Shown: in pieces, positions 37,301-47,059 of the stretch
How the letters are laid out: each line of letters starts with the position of its first letter
Position numbering within the stretch: the first letter of the stretch is position 1
Assembly (NCBI GenBank): GCA_012295275.1
Contig: CM022676.1
Span: 12,661,660 to 12,725,659, forward strand
Origin: Chrysomallon squamiferum
Taxonomy: Eukaryota > Mollusca > Gastropoda > Neomphalida > Peltospiridae
Direction of reading: 5' to 3'
DNA: 64,000 bases
Made by a program: the position numbers and the translations under genes
Notes under the pieces: model-generated
Database searches by the model: none
What the model was told of the DNA's origin: nothing
The model's input: the letters and a program-made list of their open reading frames with translations, nothing else

Positions 37301-40300
37301 GACAGCCCTGGAATCGTCCTCGAAGATTTCCTGGAACAAAACCAGCTGGTCTGTTTGAACGACGGAACATTCACATACACTAGCGACATCAATGGTGGCC
37401 AAACCGCCATTGATGTAACTTTCACAAGCAAGGACATCGCAGCACTCTCCGAATGGCAAGTGCTCGATGAGCTAAACAGCGACCACCACCCGATACTCAC
37501 CAACTACAACAGCAAGAACACCTTCTCGGACAGATCCATCTTCACACCGAAATGGAACTTCAACAAAGCAGACTGGGAAGGCTTCTACACAGCATGCAGA
37601 AACATCAACACGCAGAACTCCAACGACATCGACGCCTACCGCGCATCACTCACCAACACGATACACGCCATTGCAATCAGATACATACCCAAAACCAGAA
37701 AATGCACCGGCAAAATATCCACTCCCTGGTGTACGGAACGCATAGAAAACAAATGCAAGGAGAGAAACAAATACAGAAGACAATATAAAAAAGACAGAAA
37801 TCATTCTACGCACGAAAAATACAAAATATCAAAAAAAGAAGTTTCCAACCTAATACTCACAGCCAAACAAGAACACTGGGAACTTTTTTGCAACAACATC
37901 AACCACAAAACATCAGTCAAAGACATGTGGGCCAAAGTAAAAAACATTCAAGGAAAAAAACCCCACAGAATTAACACTCTCGGCAAAACCAACATCGCAT
38001 TCACTGACAAGCAAAAAGCGGACCTACTCAGCCAAACCTTCGCCAAGTCCAGCAGCAATTCGAACTTCCCACTGAAGTTCGCAAAGAAACAACTGGACAA
38101 CCAAGCAATCGGCGAACAGTCCGCAGACACAGAAAACAGAACATATAATCAACTATTTAACATCAGTGAATTAAAATATGCACTCAAAAACAAGAAAAGT
38201 ACAGCCACGGGGCCAGATAAAATAAGTTACACAATATTACAACATCTACCAGACGAAACCCTACTGGTTATACTCGAACTTTACAACACAATATGGACCA
38301 CCGGCAAGATTCCAACAAACTGGAAACACGCCGAATGTTTCAGCTTGCCCAAACCACACAAAGATCACTCACTACCCAACAGCTACAGGCCGATCACGCT
38401 GACGTCACATATGTGTAAAACTTTCGAAACAATGATCAACACACGCCTAAACCAGCATTTAAACGACAACAATTTAATCAGCAAATTTCAAAGCGGCTTC
38501 AGGAAGAAACACAGCACTAACGACCAGATCACACGCCTGCATACATCAATTAATCAATCTTTTCGAAAATCAAAAAAAGTTATAGCAGTATTTTTAGACA
38601 TAGAAAAAGCATTCGACATGGTATGGAGGGAAGGACTGTTAATTAAATTAATAAATAACAACATTAAAGGCAACATGTTCAACTTCATCAAAGACTTTAT
38701 CAACAACAGATCCATAGCAGTCAAAGTAAACGGTCACACCTCAGAGAAAACGACAATCGAAAACGGCATCCCCCAAGGATCCGTGATCTCGCCCACACTC
38801 TTCAACATCTACATCAACGACATCGTCACAGCACTCGACCGACAAGACAACGACAGAAATCCGCCAAAGGAGCCGATAAACACAGCACTCTTTGCAGACG
38901 ACTGCGCCTTTTGGCGGGCAGGAAGATCGACAGCAGCAATACAGAAACAAATACAAAAAGACTTAAACAACATAAACGATTGGGCGTTGAAATGGGGCAT
39001 AAAGATTTCTCTCTCGAAAACGACGTGCCTCCTTTTCAACAAGAAATCAGACAACAGTAAGATCACTCTCAACATCGACAACAACTTCATAACACAAACA
39101 AAGACATTCAAATTTCTAGGTGTGACATTCGACAGTCAACTCAACTTCCGATGCCACATATACAACATAATTGCCTCCTGCAAAAAAACAATCAATCTTC
39201 TCAAGTTAATTTCTGGAACCAGTTGGGGAGCAAACGAGTCAACGCTGATTTTGATACACAAAGCGTGTATTCTCTCCAAGCTCGACTACGGAGCCACGGC
39301 TTACTCGAATGCTCCCAAACTTTATTTAAAAAAACTAGATATAATCCAATCAAGTGCCCTCAGGGTGATCGGCCACCTGCCAAACTCAACACCATCCGAC
39401 AGCCTCCTGTCGGAATACAGCATCCAACCATTAAAATACAGAAGAAAACTGCAGCTACTAAAATACAACCTGAAAATACACACACTCAACACAGACCACC
39501 CGGTCAAGGATCTGGTCCCCGACGAACAACGGATAGGACAACTCTTCAAATCGCATAGTCTACTACTATCGAATTTCCCGACAACAGCTAGCGATAATCG
39601 AAAGGGAAACAGGAATAGGTGAAATGCCACTGCCGGATTACCACAAAGAAAGAAAACCGACAATCAACACACCTTTCCTGATAAAAAGAGAAACTGACAA
39701 AACAGAGATCCAACCATTCAAAAAAAATCATTTTTTTGGCAGCAGCAAACGACCACTACAACCAACACACGCACATCTACACTGACGGATCCAAAAACCC
39801 AGACAACGGGAGAGTAGGATTCGCCTTCATAGCTCAAGATCACACAAACAAACCCACATGCATACAATTCGGCCGTATCAGAAATCACCTTTCGGTATAC
39901 ACGGCCGAGTTGGTAGCCATCATCAGAGCCATGCTGTGGGTTAAACACAACAACAACAAACGCACAGTCATTTTCTCGGACAGTCTAAGTTCCGTGATCT
40001 CGATACAAACCGGAAGTTCAAGCAGACCAGACCTGCTCAGCAAAATACAACAACTACACGAAGAAATACAACACAACAATAAAGAAGTAACCATCGAGTG
40101 GCTCCCAGCACACGTCGGCATCCTCGGCAACGAACTTGCCGACCATTACGCCAAAGAGTCACTCACCATTAAAGACGAAGACATCTGCACAGACATACAT
40201 TACGGAATAAACGAAATAGTCTCCATCGCTGCCAAACATTACGACAAACAATGGCAGAACGAATGGAACAACACGAAAAACAAATGGCACTTAAACATCA

Positions 40301-40892
40301 AACCACTCGCCAAAACACCCAAAATCACACTCGCCAACAAACTATACAACAACAACCTCACCAAAGTCAGAATTGGTTACTCAAACAACTTAAACGCAAT
40401 TCTATACAAACATAATATCATCACATCACCCAACTGCAGTTGCGGACTCTCAGAAACCATGAAACACTACTTGTTTCACTGTCCAAACTTTGCCAAGGAA
40501 AGACAAGCACTATGCAATACATTGGAGGAACTAAAAATCGAGTTCACGCTCCAACACATCCTGGCACCAAACGTGAAAGACAGAGAGTTAGTCCTCGCTG
40601 CAGTAACAAATTACATTCTCAAAACAAAACACAAACTATAAACCTTTTTTTTTTTTTTTTTTTTTCACACGAAAACAAACAACAATTATATAAATGTATT
40701 GACCTGCGGATTGATTGAACAGCTGATGGATCTACGGATGGATCGGCTGACTGACGGATCAATTTAAATGGCCAATTAAATTAATAATTAAAAAATGATA
40801 AACATACTATACGAACCCACTTTCAGACATTACTAACCCGGTTATGGTGTCTTATTTCAAATTTTTTTTTTTTTTTTTTTATAATTTAATTC

Positions 40893-40930
<38 letters not shown>

Positions 40931-43661
40931 CTTAGTCCTAGCTTCACATCTTTTAAATTAAAATAAAATGTAAATATGTTAACTACATTTATGTTCTTAT
41001 TTGTTTTTTAGTTGCAGGTTTTTTTTTAATAATATCTTTTAAAAACAATAAAAACACCATTGGCAAAAAAAAATAAAAATAAAAAAAAAATAAAAAAAAA
41101 ACAGGTTTGGACCACGTGGACCATAAGGAAGCAGCCAAAAAAAGGAACAACAACAGCAGCAAAAAAGAAACAACATCAGAAGCCAAAAAGAAACAACGAC
41201 AGCAGCCAAGAGCAGAACAACCAGGACGGCAAACAACACAGACCCGGTGATGGCTGAGAGATTGTGCCGGATATCACGGGGGGCGGATTGCGGATGCGAT
41301 ACATCCGTACCGACTCGTTACGATCCGATATGCTGGACACTCCCTTGTGTCCTGCAATCGTGGCGAGAATCCATTCTTTTCCCTACCCAAAACTCTTTTC
41401 TGCGACGGACACGCCCGCTGACCTGTCAGAAAGCGTGCCCGTCGCAGACGTGCTTCACAACAGCTTGCTCTGATTAGCACGTTAATTTTTTTCCATTCCA
41501 TTCCAATAATAATAATAATAATAATGGTATGATAATAAACTGAAATTTATGTTTTATTTCACAATGTCATTATACTTGATGAAGACAATTCAGTAAATTG
41601 TCTGCAAATACTTGGTAGTTTTATTTTTTAGTGAATTACACAGTATACAGGATCAGCAACAAACTATGAACAGGTAAATATCAATTACTTTATTTTTATA
41701 AGTCAAGAAATCTGATGTCAGTGGATCCATAACCCAAGAAATAAACTAAGGGTCATCAATTATAAAATTCAAAGTACAGATAGATTTGGTTGATATGAGT
41801 TGTTTCAGGTTGTAGGTACAAGTTGTCTTGATTAAAAGGTATCTTGTACCGATGACAAGTGAATGCTGTTTGGAACAAGTAATACAAGAATGTCTTCTTG
41901 ACTCTGGGAAGAGATGGTTAGAAATTATACAATATTTATGAACATAAGTTAGCAGTGAAAATGTTTCAGTATTCAATCAAAATCAGCACTAGGTCATACA
42001 AGACAGGCACATTTTATCAAAAACGGTTTCTGTATTTTTAGTTCTGAAACATACTTGTCCCAAATTTGAAAAAATATCCCCATTACCGTAAGAATACTTT
42101 CTAATGAGAGGCCATATAATGTTTGAAACCATTGTCGCATTAACTAAAGAGGGTACCATGAACTTGTTTTATATTGGAAAAAAGGAACTTAAAAACAGAT
42201 AACCAACAGATGAAAATATATTTTCAATTTATTATTCTGTATTGACAGTTTAACAACACTGTGAAATGGAAACTATGACAAAACGACAAATAATGATAAT
42301 CACCATTTACTCATTACTATTAGTATGAGCACAAGTTTTGAAGCTGTGAACATGCATTTTGACATTTTACCCCATTGTTGACTTGTCAAAGTCTTTTCGT
42401 AGGTTTAATAATATAATAATACCATGCCTAGATAATTTCATTATATAAATCCATTTCCAGTCTTATGTAATGGGATACATGCAACAAACTAATGATTACC
42501 TATAGCAAAAAATATAATAATAATAAAAGATGTATTATAATTACAAGTTAGAATCACATGAATTATGTATGTGATGAAAATAATAACTGCATGCAGCAAA
42601 AGGTCACCCTATTTTTGTGATGTGTAATCACTTTTTTTGAAAGAGGTTTCCTCATTTAAGCTTCTGTTTCATTATCAATTTTACGCATTTTTCCAAAATA
42701 ACAAATATCATGATGTAGTCTGCATATTGAGCTTCATCTACATATTCAATTCTTGTATGAGAATCAACAGACAAGTTTACTATTTCAAAAAAGTGTTCTG
42801 TGACTAAGGTAAGCTTATTCAGGTCTTTAAATCATAATTTGAATATAATGCCTTTCTCTCATGGTCTGCCAAATTTCATATAATTATTTAAGGTAGCGGA
42901 TACTTAATTTGGGGCGTTCTCAGCAAATGATGTAGCCATGGCAATTATTGTTATTATGGATATCTGAGAAGATCAATGGTTCATTGTTTGTGTGGTGCGA
43001 TAATATTTTCTTTTTGATAATGCTGATTATGAACTGTGTCAGTAGCAAATTAGATTGTTATAACTGTTTGAGATCTGTATAATGAAGACATAAGGCAAAT
43101 CTTATTCATTAATTAGCTTATAAAAAATGTTTGCCAAATACTTGAAAAAGTCATGGCCTCTACAATTCATCCAAAGTTTCATCTTGAAAAATGATCTTTT
43201 TGTATAATGGTTTAACTTCTAGTGATTTTTTTAATTCAAATATAACTAAGATGTAAGGTAACATTCAAGTTAATTAGATTTGAAACTATATCTGCTTTCT
43301 GATAAAAGTTATATGTAAGTTTATAGGAAAATCTTATTTCTGAAATTTTTGTCACATACCTTACCTACATTACATGAATACTTATACATGCATCAACTTT
43401 TTGAAACTAAATAGGACGGTAATAACTTAATTGATGTACAAGGAACAATACTATACAATGCAGAAAAATAATCTGATCAGGTGAACATTAATTAACTATC
43501 AATATTTAATATTATTATTATACTATTATAATTAAGTATTATAGCAGTTGCCTTCATTAGTATTATTTAATTTACAATGATACAACCGTAATACCTGAAA
43601 TAATACCGAATCGGCTGAAAAATAACACAACCGCCGCACATACTCTCCAAGCGTTTGACAT
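23026..43661 (-). CDS. Gene B: 7xIg-FN3 transmembrane receptor with tandem ITAM-like tail
   Basis: Mirror paralogue of gene A. Eleven coding exons sum to 2862 nt, or 953 residues plus stop. Signal peptide, Ig1 to Ig7, FN3 and transmembrane segment occupy the same residue ranges as in gene A (1-888). The tail of about 65 residues is encoded by two exons of related sequence. Each contains YxxL, eight residues, YxxI/L, two residues and YxNL: Y897/Y909/Y915 and Y927/Y939/Y945. YxxL/I-x6-8-YxxL/I is the ITAM consensus, which in known receptors recruits tandem-SH2 kinases of the Syk/ZAP-70 family after Src-type phosphorylation. The inference is an activating partner of gene A. Intron 1 (9.9 kb) carries a LINE insertion in antisense orientation. 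An alternative is a phagocytic receptor with an ITAM of the Draper/CED-1 kind, which would use the same biochemistry. Confidence 0.85.
23432..23674. mobile_element. hAT-type MITE
   Basis: Begins CAGGGGTCACCAACC and ends GTTGGTGATCCGTG, terminal inverted repeats of the hAT type. It is flanked by the near-perfect 8-bp duplication TACTAAAG / TTCTAAAG. The 243-bp element is non-coding and sits in the last intron of gene B. Confidence 0.75.
23920..24018 (-). CDS. Gene B exon 10, first ITAM-like module
   Basis: 99 nt, phase 1-1, acceptor TTAAAG and donor GTAACT. Encodes TTYEGL, eight residues, then YSRIEMYENL. It is parallel to the last exon residue for residue in spacing, so the two arose by exon duplication. 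Confidence 0.78.
24104..24241 (-). CDS. Gene B exon 9, transmembrane segment
   Basis: 138 nt, phase 1-1. A stalk beginning LEEKTGSNS precedes a Gly/Ala/Val-rich helix and LRRRGHFSRK. No charged residue lies in the helix, so no adaptor of the DAP12/FcR-gamma kind is needed; the tail has its own motifs. Confidence 0.82.
24526..24700. repeat. Interspersed repeat in intron 8, possible Tigger-type end
   Basis: Starts ACAGTAGTACCTTGACTTAC and continues with a phrase (GTGACCGAACTTGTATCTCA) typical of Tigger/pogo-like terminal regions. The same end occurs inverted at about 61084-61104. Intron 8 is 1.5 kb here against 0.28 kb in gene A, so the element entered after or during divergence. Confidence 0.35.
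25782..26420 (-). CDS. Gene B exon 8, Ig7 plus FN3
   Basis: 639 nt, phase 1-1, same borders as 10865-11503. Ig landmarks are KSVFCKPS and YKLTVCNEVG. The FN3 begins GPPLPPKEF. It is the last exon before the two genes lose similarity. Confidence 0.85.
27195..27300. repeat. (AAT)n then (GAA)n microsatellite
   Basis: An AAT run followed by about 60 bp of GAA immediately next to exon 7 of gene B. It is absent at the same place in gene A and so expanded after duplication. Confidence 0.9.
27333..27629 (-). CDS. Gene B exon 7, Ig6
   Basis: 297 nt, phase 1-1. Landmarks are LNINCSADG and GIYVCSVENG. One amino-acid difference from gene A. Confidence 0.85.
27795..28185 (-). repeat. Half copy of the TIR repeat family in intron 6
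   Basis: Orthologous to 9487-9870 in gene A. GTCATTCCGTGACAAATCAC marks the intact end. A short open frame across it is not a gene. Confidence 0.6.
28434..28730 (-). CDS. Gene B exon 6, Ig5
   Basis: 297 nt, phase 1-1, donor GTAAGT. Landmarks are LNIRCVVSGG and TCQCSAL. Confidence 0.85.
28992..29052. repeat. (ATT)n microsatellite
   Basis: About 60 bp of ATT in intron 5 of gene B. Gene A has a shorter, interrupted tract at about 8650-8680. Confidence 0.9.
29077..29394 (-). CDS. Gene B exon 5, Ig4
   Basis: 318 nt, phase 1-1. Identical to gene A at protein level from residue MSGNQ to the end of the exon. LTLTCKS and IECKIQN are the cysteine strands. Confidence 0.85.
29761..30024 (-). CDS. Gene B exon 4, Ig3
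   Basis: 264 nt, phase 1-1. Five substitutions against gene A, including R/T, T/R and L/V. Confidence 0.83.
30678..31016 (-). CDS. Gene B exon 3, Ig2
   Basis: 339 nt, phase 1-1. The first half is identical to gene A at nucleotide level, while the second half carries 8 amino-acid changes, including the F strand (KVSCAAEN against KVFCAAEN). Confidence 0.85.
33395..33700 (-). CDS. Gene B exon 2, Ig1 (V-like)
   Basis: 306 nt, phase 1-1. Same cysteine pattern as gene A, but about 13 of 102 residues differ, the most of any Ig domain. Changes cluster in the first strands after FHCSV and around the F strand (KWTCGYDDN against EWLCAYGEN). Confidence 0.85.
34302..34374. repeat. (CAA)n/(AAT)n microsatellite
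   Basis: CAACAA then AAT repeats in intron 1 of gene B, an expanded counterpart of the tract at 3487-3525 in gene A. Confidence 0.85.
35273..36749 (+). pseudogene. LINE ORF1, gag-like RNA-binding protein (frameshifted)
   Basis: The ATG at 35273 opens a lysine/threonine-rich N-terminal part with RPRDRSPSS. The frame ends at about 35608. The main part lies in another frame to 36749. The switch falls in or near a 9-A run at about 35557-35565, suggesting a one-base indel or sequencing slippage. The C-terminal half has three zinc knuckles in a row (CGHCQKWGHITNQC, CSFCGGNHH..C, CANCQGPHESH..C) expected to bind RNA. The last bases overlap the start of ORF2. Confidence 0.7.
36746..39622 (+). pseudogene. 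LINE ORF2, endonuclease-reverse transcriptase part
   Basis: About 958 codons. The N-terminal apurinic-type endonuclease shows LQWNAKGL, IQETWLG, GDFNCHNTLWG (about residue 170) and SDHHPI (about 245). The reverse transcriptase shows ATGPDKI, the AFDMVWR region, GIPQGSVISPTLFNIYI and the catalytic FADD at about 716-719. No clear in-frame ATG precedes the endonuclease, and the frame overlaps the ORF1 stop (GTGA), so translation may depend on re-initiation or frameshifting. It breaks at about 39560-39590 by a one-base shift; the continuation lies in the next frame. Confidence 0.8.
39623..40641 (+). pseudogene. LINE ORF2, linker and RNase H part
   Basis: After the first shift a linker in a second frame runs to a T7 run at about 39730, where a second one-base shift leads into the RNase H frame (39736-40641). 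RNase H has YTDGS, the acidic YTAELV, FSDSLS and LPAHVGILGNELAD, so all four catalytic acidic residues and the active-site His are present. A C-terminal Cys/His segment (NCSCG..H..FHC) follows. Catalytic residues are intact but two frameshifts disable the copy, unless they are assembly errors. Confidence 0.78.
40645..41526 (+). other. LINE 3' untranslated region
   Basis: Contains three long T runs (about 40645-40667, 40861-40880, 40899-40926), an A-rich segment, a GC-rich segment (41240-41470) and a terminal AAT run. No coding signal. Confidence 0.55.
42185..43594 (-). other. Gene B intron 1, upstream part
   Basis: Mirrors about 1773-3365 of gene A with scattered small indels. No coding feature. 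It confirms that the duplication includes the non-coding flank. Confidence 0.6.
43595..43661 (-). CDS. Gene B exon 1, signal peptide
   Basis: Identical in sequence to exon 1 of gene A, with the same ATG and GT donor. Upstream similarity to gene A extends to about 43950 and then stops where the third Ig1 block begins. Confidence 0.72.
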
Positions 43662-43964
43662 GGTTCCTTTGGTTCAAACTTTTCTTTCTGAATGGTTTGA
43701 TTTCACAGCTTGAAAATCCGTCATATCCGTTAGATTATAATATTAATTTTAAAAAAATAAAAAAATAAATATTAATTATATAAATATTTTAACGAAATCA
43801 TAAATCCTCCAAAACCAAAATTCATCTGAATAATTAACATTTTCCATGGTACGAAAGCGCACTAATGAAACCAAGTCAAACTAACGTTTGAATATTATTC
43901 CGTCGGGAGATAACTCTCGTGATGCTGGCATTACTCTCCATAGTCCAATGAAAGATAAACAGGA

Positions 43965-45028
43965 CTGGTAATTACATAACCATTTATTTTTATTACTTTG
44001 GAAGCATTTTTTCAATTTATCTAGTATGTAATTCATTTTCTGAAAACATGACACACACGTATAATAAATAGAGTATAAAGCAAAAAGTACTTAATTTGAT
44101 TGTACTCAGTTTGTATTGTATGTTAGTGTATTCACATATTTAATTTTTATGCTTTGTAAAAGATAATAATAATAAAAATAGGAGAAAGATTTGAAAAAGT
44201 GACAAGAAAATATTTTACTTTGCTCATAACAGTTTTATTTATAAATAATAAAATGTATTCCAGTTTTAAGTGTCTCATAATTTGAATTGTCAATGGACCT
44301 TGTAATTGTCACAGGGTCCACACCATCGAACATCCTGAATGTTTTACTACAGCTCAGTCTAGGATGACAAGAAATTTAAATCCTAAACTGACATCAATCT
44401 ATATAAACCAATAATTATTTCTATCCGCTAGAGAAATAAACACAATATGAATTAAAATACTTTAACTATTTAATTATGTTACAAATAATAATAATAATGC
44501 AACAATGTATGAAACGTCATTATAATTTAAATATCTTTTTCTCACGATAATATCATATTACGAGGAACCAATATAAAAATAAGAATCTGTACAGACAGTA
44601 GATTAAAGAAGTTAAAATATATCTGATGGAATTGTTTCTGACACATGTTGATTATACATGACACTCTATCAAACTAAGAACAAACAAAGGCTGACCAACA
44701 CTCATTAGTTCTCTGTCTGACCTACTGGCAGTCACTTTGTTTTTGTTTTGTTTTTAAATTGCTAAATGCCAGCCCTTTTAAAGCATCGCCATGGAGTTAA
44801 AAAAAATTGTTGGTACAAATAAAACATGTGATCATAACAAAAAAGTATTTAACAAAAGAAATTGGGTTTTTAATTTGAATACAAAAATTGACATTATATA
44901 TTATGATTTACAAACATCTTAGAATGCTCTGACAGTAACAATGAACACAGTATAAAGCTGGAAACAAAATATATTACATTGAGAAATTAAAAACTAATTA
45001 AACATTTTTTTAATTTTTTTTAACTTAC
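43965..45028 (-). repeat. Third copy of the Ig1 downstream intron
   Basis: Closely matches intron 2 of genes A and B (for example around 44260-44700). It has a deletion of about 390 bp relative to gene A and ends abruptly next to the gene B promoter region. Confidence 0.7.
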
Positions 45029-45334
45029 TGCGAACTTGTAAATCAAAACTCCTGCTGTAATTCTCACCATATGCACATAACCACTCAGTTTCATCTACAA
45101 GACTGACACTGTTTATTGTCAGAGTGAGGAGTGTAGAAGTTCCAGTCTGACCAGCACATTTACAAGAGTAACCTGGAACAGGACGAATGTTTCTACAAGA
45201 TGACAGAACTATACAAACACCATTTCCATTTCTTACAAAGACAACAGGTAAAGTGATGCTTTCTGATACAGAACACTGGAATGTGTAGCTTTGACTGAAC
45301 ACAGCAAACGGAGAACCAGAAAGGCTTACAAAAC
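45029..45334 (-). CDS. Third Ig1 exon (gene C or orphan)
   Basis: Intact 306-nt phase 1-1 exon with acceptor TTGTAG and donor GTAAGT. Its residues are a mosaic: the SESITLP and CAGQ parts match gene B, the INSVSLVDETEWLCAYGEN part matches gene A, and CIVLSSCRNIRPVP is private. Confidence 0.72.
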
Positions 45335-45706
45335 CTACAAAACAGTTTCAATAATTATATTAATAAAGGAAAAATATATGAAGAAAAAAGTAAAATATAG
45401 TAATATAAAATAGTATTAAATTAAATTTAATAAAGAATAAAATAGGAAAATATAAAATGTTATGACTATCTATATCTCTGTCTATGTGTATATATATATA
45501 TGTTTGTCTGTGTGTGTGTTTGTATATACATAGAAACAAACACACACCAACATATACGTAAAGAAAAATAAATAATAAATAACAAAAGTAACTGTTTAAA
45601 TGAATAAACATTTAATAAACAATAAAACTGTTTGAATGCTTTATTAATATTCCTTATTTGGAAATGATCTATGTATCTGTCTATCTGTGCATGTTCTCTC
45701 TCCATG

Positions 45707-45747
<41 letters not shown>

Positions 45748-46826
45748 AAATAAAAAATCTTCAGTGTTCTTTTGGTGTTTGTTTGTTTTATTGTTATTTC
45801 TTGTTTTTCTCATCATTTCGTATTGTCTTATTTTCCTGGTTTTGATTTCTACTGTGGTAAACAGTTATTCGTTTTGGTTGAGCAGGCGCTTCCGTATGTT
45901 AGATTGTTTTGTGGGTTTTCTCTGTTTAAACTCTACATCAGTTTGTATTGACGGTGATCTTAATGATTTGTAAGCCGTGAATACTAATTTTAATGTCATA
46001 AACTACACCAACTATCTCACTCAAGTCAGGGAGAAAATTCTGTACTGGATCCAGCTAAAGGACGAGTTTTACACGACTGACAGAAACGTGGAGTGGTTGT
46101 GTGGCGTGTATCTGGTATTCTCCTCAATTATTCATGATAAAAGAACATATTATGTTCTTAGTGTATATCATCTCATATCCAACCGAGCACTTTACAAATA
46201 GGTTCCAGAAGACGAAAGTCTCAATAAGTAGAAAGTGTTGTAGTTAAATTCGATAATTTATGATTTTAACATATAAAAATTAACTAATAAACTGACGTAA
46301 ATGCAGAAAGACAGACATACAGAAAACTATGGACGGACAGACATATTTACATCAAATCCGTTGAAACTTAATTTGGTGCCGATATTATTGTAAATTTTAT
46401 TAATATTTTATTTATTTGTAATGATAATAAATAATAAATAATGCAGCTTCATTCTTTAGAATATCGATTTGAAATAAAGACGGGATTTATGAACTGTATG
46501 TTCGGTCAACCTGTTTTCTGGTTACTGCTTCTTAACCGCTTATAAATCCAATTTAGTTCATATTTGAGTATGAAAAATGTATAGCTCTTAAAATAAAATT
46601 ATTACCTGACAATTTATTTTATGAATTTTTTATCTGAAAATATATTTGAATTGTTAAAACTGAAACCGATTCAGTATTGCATTTGCAAATGTAACAGCGG
46701 AAACGCGGTCAGAGATGATGGGGAATAAAATAATTATCATGTCTAGGAACACTAAAAAAAGAACGGAGTTTGAAATCCTAGGGCTTTAATAAAAGGTAGT
46801 CTCTGACTATATCAAGATCAATGTGG

Positions 46827-46925
<99 letters not shown>

Positions 46926-47005
46926 TGCATTAGTAGCGTCCACACTCCAGTGAACAACTTAACCTCTGTAATCATACTAGTGTCTAATAAATAAATAAAA
47001 AATAA

Positions 47006-47059
<54 letters not shown>

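Larger units (their letters stand above)
34498..42176 (+). mobile_element. 7.7 kb insertion in gene B intron 1 with an I/Nimb-like LINE
   Basis: Compared with intron 1 of gene A, continuity breaks at 34497 and resumes at 42177. Both edges carry GAAAAAAG, a possible 8-bp target duplication in low-complexity DNA. Inside, from about 34.8 to 41.53 kb, lies a non-LTR retrotransposon on the + strand, antisense to gene B. It has a 5' region with GC-rich patches, ORF1 with zinc knuckles, ORF2 with endonuclease, reverse transcriptase and RNase H, a T-rich 3' untranslated region and a terminal AAT run (41507-41524) of the kind found at the ends of I-group elements. The A/C-rich coding strand differs strongly from host exons. 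Exact LINE ends inside the insertion are not certain. Confidence 0.8.

Noticed and set aside
41247-41501. Several short frames in a GC-rich block
   Set aside because: LINE 3' untranslated region; no protein family and no conservation of one frame.
45977-46201. 74-codon + strand frame containing NVEWLCGVY, resembling an Ig F strand
   Set aside because: No acceptor or donor, no partner cysteine strand, and opposite orientation to gene C; probably chance or a very old relic.
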